Source: Mya arenaria
Taxonomy: Eukaryota; Mollusca; Bivalvia; Myida; Myidae
Reading direction: 5' to 3'
Length of the DNA stretch: 64,000 nt
Assembly: GCF_026914265.1 (NCBI RefSeq)
Contig: NC_069133.1
Span: 6,445,985-6,509,984, forward strand
Both the position numbers and the translations under genes were made by a program. The notes beneath the pieces are model-generated. The model was not told the DNA's origin. It saw nothing but the letters and a program-made list of their open reading frames with translations, and did no database searches. Shown piece by piece: positions 48,321 through 60,057 of this stretch (within the stretch, counting starts at the first letter, position 1; the number at the start of each line of letters is the position of its first letter).

Positions 48321-49069
48321 GATCTAGCGTATGTTTGCGGATAAAAATGTACAAATTTATCATCAAGAGCTCCTATTTACTTATCAATTCCGCATTTGAA
48401 CCCATGTATAATTTACAAAGATAGCGAGACACTTAGTTAACTTCTAGTTTTTCCTTGTTGAACTTAAAAATTCTTTATTTCAGTACTTTCCCGTTTACAT
48501 GATAATGCTATTTTACATACATTCATTTTTTGTAATCTTAATACGCAATTTAATTTTTAAGTTTTTATGTACAAATATTAAGATCCGGGATACAAAAAAC
48601 AACAACACTAAATCATTTCTTCTTATGTTGATGCACCTACTTATATTTTAAAAATATTATATCATTTTTGGACATCCCTTATCTTCCGGTGACAGCGTAC
48701 TCCTATATATTTATAAAATATATTTACTTTCATGATTTCATTTTTGAAGTTCCCGCCAAAATTCAATAACCAAAGCATTCCGAAAAGAGAAAATTTGACA
48801 CTTACCTTTCTCAAGTGTATTCATCCTTGAAATCAAACAAATAAACAAGCCAATACACTGTTAACTAACTTGATTTTGTTATTATGAATCAAATCATGAT
48901 ACAACTTCTTTAGTGGTAAGATATTGTAATCATTGTACTTAAATTAACGCCTCCTTCAAATCAATAAAGCTTGTATAAATGTAGACGGTGTATAACCGGA
49001 GCTCCATACATGTAACATACATGATATATAGTAGATATATCCAGGTCACACAAAACTCTTGTTATTTCG
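48321..49069. other. PGRP upstream region
   Basis: AT-rich and non-coding except for the candidate exon at 48806-48824. Parts (48385-48420, 48735-48880) resemble 52320-52390 and 53555-53715, showing a local duplication. Confidence 0.5.
48806..48824 (-). other. Candidate alternative first coding exon of PGRP (no signal peptide)
   Basis: On the minus strand ATGAATACACTTGAGAAAG is followed by GTAAGTG, a strong donor in phase 1. Joined to the PGRP exon ending at 47716 it reads MNTLEKDCTSG..., in frame with the amidase domain but without a secretion signal. A diverged copy at 53665-53683 preserves ATG, length, phase and donor. No transcript evidence is available here. Confidence 0.45.
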
Positions 49070-51284
49070 TGAGGGAGGAGGGGGGGGGGGGTGCATGGAG
49101 CGGGAGACGGTGAGTTTGAGGGGAGTGGGAGACGGTGAGTGAGGAAGGCAACGGGAGACGGTGAGTGAGTGAGGGGGGAGGGTGGAGACAGTGAGTGAGT
49201 GAGAGGGGGGAGACGGTGAGTGAGTGTGGTAGTGGAAGACGGTGAGTGTGTGAGGGGAGACGGTGAGTGAGTGAGGTAGTGGGAAACGGTGAGCGAGGGG
49301 GGACGGTGAGTGAGAGGGGAGCGGGAGACGGTGAGTGAGTGAGGGGGAGGGGAGCCGGTGAGTGAGTGGGAGAGTGAGACGGTGTGTGAGTGAGGGGGGA
49401 GACGGTGAATGAGTGAGGGGGAGGCGGTGAGTGAGTGAGCGGAGTTGAAGACGGTGAGTGACTGAGGGGGGGGGGAGAGAGACGGTGAGTGAGAAAGGGG
49501 GAAACAGTGAGTAAGTGAGAGGGGAGTGGGAGACGGTGAGTGAGTGAGTGGGGAGTAGGAGAAGGTGAGCGAGTGAGGGGAGTGGAAGACGGTGAGTGAG
49601 TGAGGGGAGTGGGAGACGCTGAGTGAAGGAGTTGGGAGACGATGATTGAATGAGGGGAGTGGGAGACAGTGAGTGAGTGAGGAGTGGGAGACGGTGAGTA
49701 AGTGAGGGGGGAGACGGTGAGTGAGTGAGGGAGGAGTGGGAGACTGTGAGTGAGAGAGGGGGAGACGGTGAGTTAGTTAGGGGGGAGAAGGAGACGGTTA
49801 GTGATTGAGGGGGGAGACGGTGAGTGAGTGAGAGGGAGTGGGACACGGTGAGTGATTGAGGGGAGAGACGGTGAGTGAGTGAGAGGGGAGACGATGATGG
49901 AGTGAGGGGAGTGGGAGACGGTGAGTGAGCGAGGGGAGTGGGAGACGGTGAGTGAGTGAGGAGTGGGAGACGGTACGTAAGTGAGGGGGGGAGACGGTGA
50001 GTGATTGAGGGAGGAGGGGGAGACTGTGAGTGAGTGAGGGGGGAGACGGTGAGTGAGTGAGGGGGGAGAGGGAGACGGTGAGTGATTGAGGGGGAGACGA
50101 TGAGTGAGTGAGAGGGGAGTGGAGACGGTGAGTGAGTGTGGAGTGGGAGACGGTACGTAAGTGAGGGGGGAGACGGTGAGTGAGTGAGGGGGGAGGGGGA
50201 GACTGTGAGTGAGTGAGGGGGGAGACGGTGAGTGAGTGAGGGGGGAGAGGGAGACGGTGAGTGATTGAGAGTGGAGACGATGAGTGAGTGAGAGGGGAGT
50301 GGGAGACGGTGAGTGAGTGAGGGGAGTGGGAGACGGTAAGAGAGTGAGGGGGGACCGTGAGTGAGTGAGGGGAGTGGGAGACGGTGAGTGAGTGAGAGGG
50401 GAGTGGGAGACGATGTGTGAGTGAGGGGAGAGGGAGACGGTGAGTGAGTGAGAGGAGGGGGAGAACGATGAGTGAGTAAATGGGGAGACGGTGAGTGAGT
50501 AAGGTAGTGGGAGATGGTGAGTGAGGGGGGCGGTTAGTGATTGAGGTAGAGGGAGACGGTGAGTGAGTGAGGTAGTGAGAGACGGTGAGTGACGGGGGAG
50601 ACGGTGAGTGATTGAGGCAGTGGGAGACGGTGAGTGAGGGGGGGCGGTGAGTGAGTGAGAGGCGAGTGGGAGCCGGTGAGTAAGTGAGGGGGTGGAAACG
50701 GTGAGTGAGTGAGAGGGGGGAGACGCTGAGTGAGTGAGGTAGTGGGAGACGATTAGTGACGGGGGAGACGGTGAGTGAGTACAGCAGTTGGAGACGGTGA
50801 GCGAGGGGAGGTGAGGGCGGTAAGTGAGTGAGAGGCGAGTGGGAGACGGTGAGTGAGTGAGGGGGTGGAGACGATGAGTGAGTGAGAGGGGGAAGACGGT
50901 GAGTTAGTGAGGTAGTGGGAGACGGTGAGTGGGCGAGGAGTTGGAGACGGTGAGTGAGTGAGGTAGTGGGAGACGGTTAGTGAGTGAGGGGAGTGGGAAA
51001 CGGTGAGTGAGTGAGTGAGTGAGTGGGAGACGGTGAGTGAGTGAGGTAGTGGGAGACATTGAGTGAGTGAGGTAGTTAGTGAGTGAGGTAGTGGGAGACG
51101 ATGAGTGATCGAGTGAGGGGGGAGACGGTGAGTGAGTGAGGGGTGAGTGGGAGACGGTGTGTGAGTGAAGGGGGAGACGGTGAGTAAGTGAGAGGGGAGT
51201 GGGAGACGGTGAGTGAGTGAGGGGAGTGGGAGACGCAGAGTGAGTGAGGGGGGACGGTGAGTGAGTGAGGGGGAGTCATTCACC
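49070..51284. repeat. 2.2 kb purine-rich minisatellite, GAGACGGTGAGTGAGTGAGG type
   Basis: About 80 imperfect units of 20-30 bases built from GAGACGGTGAGTGAGTGAGG plus GGAGTGGGA variants. The strand is almost entirely G, A and T, with strong purine bias. Long open frames on the minus strand with SLTHRLP periodicity are artefacts. It separates the two copies of the PGRP upstream segment. Confidence 0.95.
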
Positions 51285-51289
51285 GTTCA

Positions 51290-51362
51290 TACGGTACACG
51301 GTAGCTTAAACGGTTCATGGTAGCTCAAACGGTTAATGGTAGGTCAAACAGTTCAGTCTTTT
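51290..51362 (+). repeat. Short tandem repeat of about 20 bp
   Basis: ACGGTAGCTTAAACGGTTCA is followed by two degraded copies (GGTAGCTCAAACGGTTAA, GGTAGGTCAAACAGTTCA). Confidence 0.7.
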
Positions 51363-52300
51363 GTAGAAACTCCTGAGACATTCCAAAAATAGTTTGACAG
51401 AATAATTAAGGTTGTATTTATATTAGTTTAATTTGACTTTAGGCGAATGAAAACAAAACCAATGAAGCAAACTGTCTAAATATCGTCTTTGAAGTCCATG
51501 ATTTTGAATAGCGTAAGTAACACTTAAAGTAAAGGCTTAAAGGTTAAGTTATTCTAAGGTTTGTGTATGGGTCCTTGTGAGCGTGTGGTTTTGATGTTAG
51601 TGTTCTGATCTTTCTTTGACTGTACCGGCGTTGGTACGATCCCAAATAAACCCAGACTATTTTTGTATAGTTTAAGTGTATTTTTCCTGATATTTCAGTA
51701 TCAAAAAGTAAAATAGTTAAAAAATATACTATCATTATAAGTGGTTGCAGATGCATTACAGGCAACAAAAATTGGTGCCAAAACATGAGCGAGTCCTTTT
51801 AAGGATTATTTTTCTCTCTGGGACATGACAACGGTTTGAGATTGGTCGTAAAATAAATAACCTTATTCACAGAACAATCATATGAAAAGTGGGCGTTTGT
51901 TTCCCGATCGGAAACGCTGAAGGGAATTTTAACCCTTTGGTTATTTATTGGGCAAGTTTTCCACATACTATGAAGATTTGTTTTATCATACTAGACAAAC
52001 ATGTGCAAAAACAAGTTTCAAACATGAGTTCGGCGCTTTTTTTTCTGATTAAAATACTGTCTCATAAATCAATGTTGAGAATATTTTTAATATGAGTGCT
52101 AGTATAATACTGATCTAATTTTTAAAACAAAATTCTTTACTTATATCCGGATGGAGATTAGAAACAACGTCATCTGATACTAACTAAATGTACACAGTTA
52201 TCATCGAGAATTTCCTTCTTACTTATAATATAATTAAAGAAGAAATTTCGAAATTGCAAACTTTATTTTCCTTCTTACTATTCGGTCATGCTGCCCTTCA
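51363..52300. other. Intergenic, nothing recognised
   Basis: AT-rich and non-coding. Short open frames of up to 80 codons resemble no family. Confidence 0.4.
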
Positions 52301-53084
52301 CAAGGGCATAACAAACGCCTTACTTATCACATTCCATTAGTTGAACCTAAATCTTGCATACATAGATAGCGAGATAAGACCGCGCTAGATACTTCATAGT
52401 TGGTCTCTAGATCTACAAGCATATTTGATTTATGTATGCAAATATTTTCCTTCCAAATACTGATAATGTGCACAAATATTAGCCTTTTAAATAGTTTTAT
52501 TAAAGTATTCGATGTGCAACTAAGTATTTTCGTTCAACGAGTCATTAAAGGGGGTGTAACTTATGGGCGTAACGTTTGAAATTTATTTGTTTGGTTTAAA
52601 ATGTTGGGAAGGGATAATCCCCCCCCCCTAGCAACTATAGTGATTAACAATGCTACTGAACTTTAATTCACGATAACGCCATATTATTTTGGTATAATTT
52701 TAAGAGTTTCGCCTGCTGATAATTAATTTGTCAAATGGTCACTAAAAACACACTAAAGAGTTTATGTTTTTGTTCTTTATTTAAACTAATATCGCACGTG
52801 GAATGGCCAAACAACTTTGCCAGTGATGTTATTTCAGGTATAATTTTATCGTTTTCATTCCACGTACATTAAATCAAATGATACTAAACTAATATGTAAT
52901 CACCATGTAATCACCATGGATATTTGAATCTTGCAGGTATAAAACATATCATTAATTGTACACTGGATATCGTTAAATGAATATTTATAATACTTTAACG
53001 ATTTAGCTCGGGAAGTTATGCTTGTCCATTGATAGTTGAAAGTACTACTGCACGCCTGGGTCTATTAAGAATTCCATTCGGAAC

Positions 53085-53408
53085 TCCTCGGCCATTTTAT
53101 CGAAAACAACCTCGGATGTATGCCGGTACATCTGTTGAAGTAGTTCGTAAAATTTTGAATTATATCATTAGTTAAATGTAGTGTTTTAGAGTTGTATTTA
53201 TTGATCTAAGTTTAAATTTATTGTCATTGAATTGTATTATAGCAAACATAATGAAGAATCCCAAGAGTTAAGTCACAAAGTTTAACTGCTAAATAAAATT
53301 ACTACGCGATCTACTTGCAGCGGACTAAACGTACCACTTTTTGAGTGGGTAAACCATCCAAATACATCCGAGGTTGTTTTCGATAAAATGGCCGAGGAGT
53401 TCCGAATG
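53085..53408. mobile_element. MULE-like MITE, family B copy 2, with 10-bp target duplication
   Basis: CATTCGGAACTCCTCGGCCA ... GGCCGAGGAGTTCCGAATG: terminal inverted repeats of about 50 bp, nearly perfect. It is flanked on both sides by TTAAGAATTC, a 10-bp direct repeat. Target duplications of 9-10 bp are typical of Mutator-like elements. No coding capacity. Confidence 0.93.
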
Positions 53409-53664
53409 TTAAGAATTCATCGTACTCCCAGTTTACCTTTGGATCAATTTAATCCCGCACTTGTTTTATAGCAACTATGTATGCCAATCGATGTATATGG
53501 CATGATCAGTTCTTTTTTTGTTATAATTTGTGTTCATGAAAACGGCGGTATTTTCTTCTGTTCTCAGAGTTCCCGCCAAATTCTTACTGTGCTGAACAAT
53601 AATACCAAAGCGTTCCGAAAAGAGAAAGTTGGAAACAAAAATATGCGAACGTTGTATTACTTAC

Positions 53665-53683
53665 CTTTCTCAAGTGAATTCAT
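53665..53683 (-). other. Duplicate of the candidate PGRP alternative first exon
   Basis: ATGAATTCACTTGAGAAAG followed by GTAAGTA on the minus strand: one base different from 48806-48824 and the same phase-1 donor. If used it would start MNSLEK. It could be an alternative promoter/exon for PGRP or a remnant. Confidence 0.35.
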
Positions 53684-53860
53684 CCTTGAAGTCAAATGAA
53701 TAATATTCACTTGTAACAAATTTGGTTTTGTTCTTGATTGTGGAAAAATACTTTCACTTCTCCATTATATATTAATTACTGTTAGCAATGCACTTTATTA
53801 ACTTTGCCTTAAATCAATCAAAATGCACGCTTAAAACCATTCAAGAATGTTTATAATACA

Positions 53861-54664
53861 GCACCGATGATCGCTAAGGGAAGGAAACATTATCGATGGA
53901 GAAGATATCCACGTCAAGCCATCAAGTGCAAGGTGCACTGTTTTGGTAAATCCTGATGTTTATCCATATGCATTAGTTTTCTCTTCCGCATATCGGTTCA
54001 AGTCATGCAATATAGGGTTTGTGTACTACGATATAAATGTTTGACGGACCGTGTCTTTTAAGAAGTTTTTAAGATCTGTACACAAATATGGCCACACATG
54101 GATCCACCTCGACTAACCCGGATGGCCCCGCTCCAAGATAAATGTAGTCTCAACGGCGGAGATGTTAAAGGGTCTCTATCGCATGTTGGGGACATTCGTG
54201 TTTCTCAGATTTTATATATTTATTTCAAATTGAAAAAAAATATCAACTTATCTGTACTAACACTAACAACAGCATCATACATAGGGGTACTCACCAGTGA
54301 ACGTTTTAACAATTTATAGTCCGCATGTCAGTGCTATATTCTACTTATTATTTCTAAAAACAATGTGCCGAAAAGAGGAGATTTAACCACCAGAGTTTTT
54401 TGTAGTCAAAAGTCTGTGGTGACCGCGCTTTCTGAACTCTGGATGGTTTCACAGCGCCGACATTTTGTAAAGATATGAAGCAGCCGCCACTAGAGCTACC
54501 TCACTACTGTTCATCGAATGCTTCATCGGCGTTATACCGTATAAAGTGTATGTTTTTATCCTTGGGAATGTCGTGCTCTCTCCGTGACGTGCACGTGCCA
54601 GCCAATCGAATGAGGAATTGTTCAAATTGGATTCAATATGCGCGTTTGAAAATATGCCGTAACT
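53861..54664. other. Intergenic, nothing recognised
   Basis: No known repeat or gene. An open frame on the minus strand from 54781 to 54449 overlaps the end of the next MITE and has no family resemblance; I regard it as chance. Confidence 0.4.
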
Positions 54665-55301
54665 CATTCGGAGCTCCTCGGCCATTTTATCGAAAACAAC
54701 CCCGGATGTATTTGGACGGTTTACATACTCAAAAAGACTTTTTGAGTATTCTATATATTCGGAGGGAGGCATCTCCACCAAGTATAAATATGTTTTGAAT
54801 ATTTATTACTCGATCTTGCAGTTTTCCTTTTTTGCTTCAGTTATTATTAACTTAAAACTTGCATTTCAAGTTACCAGATATGCGTCTAATGCCACCAAAT
54901 CGCACGAGTAAACAAAAAATTTTCAGGGGGAGGACCCCCTTACCCCCCGCTAAAAATGGGAGTACTTCAAATTGGGTTCCAGCTCCGCCCCTGAAAGTGG
55001 TACGTTTAAGTCCGCTGCTAGAAGATCGCGTAGTAATTTTATTTAGCAGTTAAACTTTGTGACATAAGTCTTGGGATTCTTAATTATGTTTGCAATAATA
55101 CAATTCAATGGCAAACAATTTAAACTAAGAACAATAAATACAACTCTAAAACACTACATTTAAATAATGATATAATTCAAAATGTTACGAACTACTTTAA
55201 CTGATGTATACACACCATTCGGAACTCCTCAAAAAGTAACGAAGGGTACCAGTCTACATCCGAGGTTGTTTTTAAAAAAAATGGCCGAGGAGTTCCGAAT
55301 G
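54665..55301. mobile_element. MULE-like MITE, family B copy 3, inverted, with a nested insertion
   Basis: Left end CATTCGGAGCTCCTCGGCCA, right end GCCGAGGAGTTCCGAATG. The interior 55010-55215 is the reverse complement of the copy 2 interior. It is interrupted at about 54740-55005 by other DNA, including a GGGGGAGGACCCCCTTACCC repeat, and near 55215-55255 by a second partial left end (CATTCGGAACTCCTC). Flanks GCCGTAACT and GCCGTACCT look like a 9-bp target duplication with one change. Confidence 0.85.
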
Positions 55302-55847
55302 GCCGTACCTGAGATCTTCAGTTAATAGTGGTGTGTAACCTAAAAACAAAATGGCAGCCTCCATGGTCCACAAAGGCAAATTGACATTTTCAAAGTTGTC
55401 AGCTTTTCAGAGATTAAATTATGGTAAATATCCTGTATTTTAGAAAACAATAGATAGGAGTTTACATTTTAGATACAATTCTAGTTATTAGCAATTCATG
55501 ATAACCGTCTACAAAGAAAATTACCCATATGCAATCGTGGTGGGTGGGGTATCTGTCAAGATGCAAGTTAGTCTAAAATAATAGACGTGTTATACGGGAT
55601 TCTTCCAATCCCTAACGTCTAAACGGGAATGTGCAAAAAACGGGGGTGTTTTGAAAATATTGAAATTGTTTTAAGTGAAGTATTTTATGGTTGAAATTGA
55701 TCATAAAGAGTTATATTCATATTTTACCATGTAAGTGAGATGTAATTTTGCACTAAACAAGCATTTAATGCATTAAAACAAGTTGTTTACCTTTCCAATA
55801 AAACGAAAGTTGACTGACACAGAAAACAATTATGCGAAGGGGAACAA
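55302..55847. other. Intergenic, nothing recognised
   Basis: AT-rich spacer without gene or clear repeat. Confidence 0.4.
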
Positions 55848-55940
55848 CTCGATACAATCGTAATAACTCGGCCTCCTCCGACAAAGCTTCGAGATAGACC
55901 TCGTTATACAATCGAAACAACTCGGCCATGGCCGAAATGT
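55848..55940. repeat. Two related units, AATCGTAATAACTCGGCC type
   Basis: GATACAATCGTAATAACTCG and TATACAATCGAAACAACTCG are direct repeats about 50 bases apart. They resemble the reverse complement of 36783-36924. Confidence 0.55.
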
Positions 55941-58482
55941 TCCAAGCGATTTAAAACTGTGCCCTGAAGCCTTGCAGGTGCCCTTCATGTATATATCGTT
56001 ATGTTTTGACAGAATGAAATGAAAAAAAGCCGTCAAACTCATAAATATAAGTTGGATATTTATTTTTTGTGTACGGAACTAATATAAAATAACATTATCT
56101 GGTAATATTTCTTGTTTTTATGATATTTTATAGATTCTATATGCTTTAACCCGGAATCCTGATCGGAACAACTACCCACTTTTGATACTAAACAATTTGT
56201 ACGTGAAGGATTTGCCATATCAAAAATCTAAAAAAAAATCCGCCAACGTACAATTATTTGGACTAGATGCAAGTATGTTAGTAAAAGTTGTGAAGGTAAC
56301 AGTTCTTATAAAAACTAAGTTAAAATAAGCAGGTACAGATTAGGTTTAAAAAGTAAAGAGTTTTGATAACTCCCTATGGCGGGACATGTTCATTCTTGCA
56401 GACAGCCTGATTGAACTGCTCCAGGGTAGGGCCACTACGTTCGGTGGGAGGTTTTGCAATGGAAGACAGCTCTTGGGAAGAAAGAGAATTTGTAGTAGTC
56501 GGTGGTGGCAGATATTAATCTGTAAGAGGAGCTGTGATAATGCCGAGATGGTCTTGTCAGTGGGATAAGGTAGCCAGAGATAGGGATTGCTATTAGGTTA
56601 TGCGTTATTTTGTACATACAGTGTTCGAAATTCGCGGTAGCCCGATGGCCCGAGGCCACCAAAGACAGCTGTGGCTACTGATTTTCCATAGAAACTAGCC
56701 CGACCGCGCTACCGTTTTTTCCTTATGTGATTTAAAAAAACAAACATGTTAATTACACAACGCGTAACGCATCATGTTTTTATACGCAAAGCCTTATTAA
56801 TTAAAAATGGGTCTTTCAAGGCGACTGGAGCGACTAAGTCGCCTTGAATTCGCCGAAATTTACGATGATAAAAAGCTAATTGCTCTGCGATTCAGGGCTC
56901 AAGCCATGTGCTGAATATTTGTTTATTTAATCAATGAATATAAACACATGTCAAAATTAATTAACGCCCGAAGTGACAACTAATTATCGATCAGTTTCTA
57001 ACCAGTAGCTGTGTGTAGCAGCAGTCAAACTCTATGACGTCAATAACTCTGCCCATTATGTAAATTAACAGATAACGTCGGCAGTTTTCGACAACTACGA
57101 TGGCTATGAAAATCAACAATGCTAAAGTAGCAATATGAACATTGATATTTTATTTATTTCGTTTAAATATATTTTATTTATTAGCTAAAATAAATAGAAA
57201 GATAGTTAAGTTTTTAATGCGGACAGAAAATAATCATTCTACAAAAAGTAAATGCGCAAGAAACAGGTCCCAGGTGCCTGTTTACTTCCTGACAAATTCA
57301 ATCAAAGTGAACGGAGAACTGTTGGACAAAGTTAACTCGTTGTCAGTGTACAGTGCAGTAAGGTTCTATTTAACAACTTTGAATTGCTTTGCCATTTATT
57401 TTAAAGAACAATTATAAGAATATTGGCAATCGGCTAAAACACGGTATTTGTCCATTTTATATTTTTTGGTTGTTATACATAGATTGAAGGAAAGTGTGTG
57501 ATTTCAAACTTAATTCTTTGCAGCCAAAGCATGTAACCTAGTCCACTCCTGCTGGCCTCCAAATTTCAAGTGAAAATATCAATTTGTATTCGAGTAACAG
57601 CAAAAAACATATCCCAAAAATGGCCATTTTCAAGCGTTATGCTGTCTCATTTGATTTTTTTATATATTCAAACTGTTATATATCTATTTTGCATGATGAT
57701 TTGGAAAAAATGCATTACCTCAGCTTATAGAAAATTTCAAGTGATAAATTTTGGTGGGTAAATCAAGAAAATAGACAAATTATTACAGAAAATATGACTT
57801 ATTAACATAAAGTGGTGCTTTTGCCAATTTTTCCAAATCACAATAAGTATCCCTTGTTATATGCATGAAAAACATTGAAAATTCACCCATTTACAAGTGA
57901 TAACTGTTTTGTAAGACTGATTTTTAATCAAACTTCCAATTTTTTGTTGCTTTGGGCATTCATGATTCACATTCTTAAAAAGAAGGAGGTTCACCTGTAA
58001 GATTTTCAGGGTTAAAAAATCTGTAGAGTCCGTAACCATGGGTTTGTATCCACATATGTATTAATGACAGAAATGTGGCATTCCACAAATAAAAACCTCT
58101 GTATGAGTATGTTTAATGGCTGAAATATTTTTGGAATATTTTGATTTTAAGTTGCATTTTTTTACATATTTAATGTTACGGACACTACAAAATCTGCCTT
58201 CAAATTTTGATTTGAAATTTCCATTGTTTTCAATAGCATATTTCCTTATATTTTTTCATGGTAAAAGCAATTTTTTTATTGTGCAATATTGCATCATCTT
58301 TTAACTATTGGAAAATACCAATAAAATGGCTGATGCAACAATATTTGTGATGAATTATTGCATCATCCAAAACAACCGCCTTTCTAAGAAATACAACAGT
58401 CCAGCTGTAATGATGGAATCAGCTAAGAAAATGGCTTATTTTGGTTAATAGTCGGTCAGATTCCAGCAAGAAGTCCTTTCAA
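55941..58482. other. Intergenic with repeat fragments
   Basis: 56615-56730 carries CAGTGTTCGAAATTCGCGGT and AGCCCGATGGCCCGAGGCC, an approximate inverse of 60360-60455. Nothing coding is recognised. GTTACGGAC-type motifs begin at 58024. Confidence 0.4.
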
Positions 58483-59791
58483 ATGGAAAACACTAAAGGT
58501 GTTGGTTCCAGTGATGCTCTAGGTATGTATTATCCTTATCTAAACAGTCCATGCTATGTTACGTAGGGTCCGTAACCAAAACCATATGTCTGTACATGAT
58601 GCCCTGAATTAATGCAATTGTCCACATGAAATGCACATGTTGTGATGCTTATTTGTTGAAATTGCCATGCCCAACATATAACAAACTAAAATGGTCTTAA
58701 CAGGTTGTTTAATGGAAATCCTATGACAGTATGACACACAATTTCATTTTGTGTAGCCTATTACGGAGCCGAGATGAAATATTTTTACATAAAGATTGGC
58801 GTGTATGCCAATGAATACAATCAGTGTTATAATATACAGATCACAGACACAGTGGATACTTGTTAAATGTACAGAATTGAAGCTTAAGTAATATTTGATT
58901 TGTACTTGTACTCAGGTTACAGACTCTACAAAATACGGCCACTTGTTTATAAGTCTACTGTAAGTATGTTCAAAAAACATTTTTATGAACAGAAACAATA
59001 CAATTGAACCATATAGGGACATTTATACCTTTTGAGGTTTTTCTTTTCACAAAACCTGTCTTTATATGAAGATTTATATACCATATATATTAATATTCTA
59101 AGGTATACATTGAACCCAACCGTTTAAGGTTAATTAATATTCAGAATGTCTTTTTACAGAAGAGAGCCGAAAATCATCACTGCGATCCCGGAAACTTGAA
59201 AAAAATGCTGAAATGAATGCTGAAAAGAATGAAGACATAGAAAAGAAGCAAAAGGAGAAAAACAGGCTGAAAGTCAAGGCATGGAGAATGCGTCAGAAAA
59301 CAGAAAACTCCACAAAATATTCTGAAATCAAAAAGAAAGACACAGAAAGAAAGAAGGAAGCTCGAATGAAAGTGAAACTCATGGCCAATTCAGATCCTGA
59401 ATTAAAAGCCTCCTTAAGAAAGAAAAAAGCTAAAGAAATGAAAAGATACAGACAGAGAAAAAAGATGAAAACAACATGTTCTTCTGAAGATCCTGGTGTT
59501 AAAAAGAGTAAGAAACCGGCTCTGGAAGAAAAAAAGAAAAAAGCTGTGAAGCGAACACAAGCCTGGAGAATGCGAATTAAACTTAAGTCTCCTACAATTC
59601 CAATTGTTAACACAGTTGATGAAAATGACAGTCATGGAGAAAGCAGACAGAACAAAAGTAACTTATCCCATGCAACAGTATACAGACGAGCGCAAATGGT
59701 GAAAGGCATTCTGCCTAGGACACCAAAGAAGAAAGCCGCCATTTTATTCTTGGTGAGACACTTAGGTGGACAAATACCGTGTTTTAGCTGA
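58483..59791 (+). CDS. Lys/Arg-rich uncharacterised protein, two exons
   Basis: Exons 58483-58522 and 59160-59791 join in phase 1 with consensus sites (CTAG|GTATGT, TTTTTACAG|AA), giving 223 residues. The N-terminus reads MENTKGVGSSDALEESRKSS. Most of the rest is highly basic helix or coiled coil, with an internal repeat KAWRMRQK / QAWRMRIKLK. It then ends ATVYRRAQMVKGILPRTP, KKKAAILFLV. I do not know its function. Basic proteins with an LPxTPxKKKA segment occur in many invertebrate genomes in multiple copies and may derive from DNA transposons; this is inference. A donor-like TTG|GTGAGA at 59753 could extend it to further exons, but AATAAA at 59953 supports the shorter form. Likely nuclear from composition. 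Confidence 0.6.
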
Positions 59792-59952
59792 ATATAAACA
59801 TTGGAACATTTTGTTGTAACTTCCGAAACTTGAAAGTGAAACTGAAAGTTGAAAAGGGAAACATGTCATTGCACAATTGCTGGTGGATATCGGATATGAC
59901 AAGGATGCATTGAATAACAAAACTTATAGTACATGCATAATTCTTTACTTTA

Positions 59953-59958
59953 AATAAA
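59953..59958 (+). other. Possible polyadenylation signal
   Basis: AATAAA lies 162 bases after the stop codon of the Lys/Arg-rich gene, followed by T-rich sequence. Confidence 0.4.
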
Positions 59959-60057
59959 TGATATGTTCTGAAAATATTTCTCTCTTTTGATGATTACCTT
60001 TTTGAAAACTTTAGTTACTAACCTTTTGATGACTATACTATTATACGTTATGTCTCA

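Larger units (their letters stand above)
52310..53860. repeat. Diverged duplicate of the PGRP upstream segment, interrupted by a MITE
   Basis: Blocks resembling 48370-48960 occur in the same order: CTTACTTATCACATTCC with GATAGCGAGA near 52320-52375, then GTTCCCGCCAAATTCTTACT, CAAAGCGTTCCGAAAAGAGA and TTACCTTTCTCAAGTGAATT near 53568-53680. A family B MITE (53085-53408) was inserted later. A run of C is at 52620-52628. No second amidase exon set is visible. Confidence 0.55.

Noticed and set aside
49046..51283. Pro/Ser/Leu-rich open frames on the minus strand
   Set aside because: Translation of the GA-rich minisatellite; no start context, domain or stable unit length.
54449..54781. 110-codon open frame on the minus strand
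   Set aside because: Overlaps a MITE end and unrelated intergenic DNA; no family resemblance.
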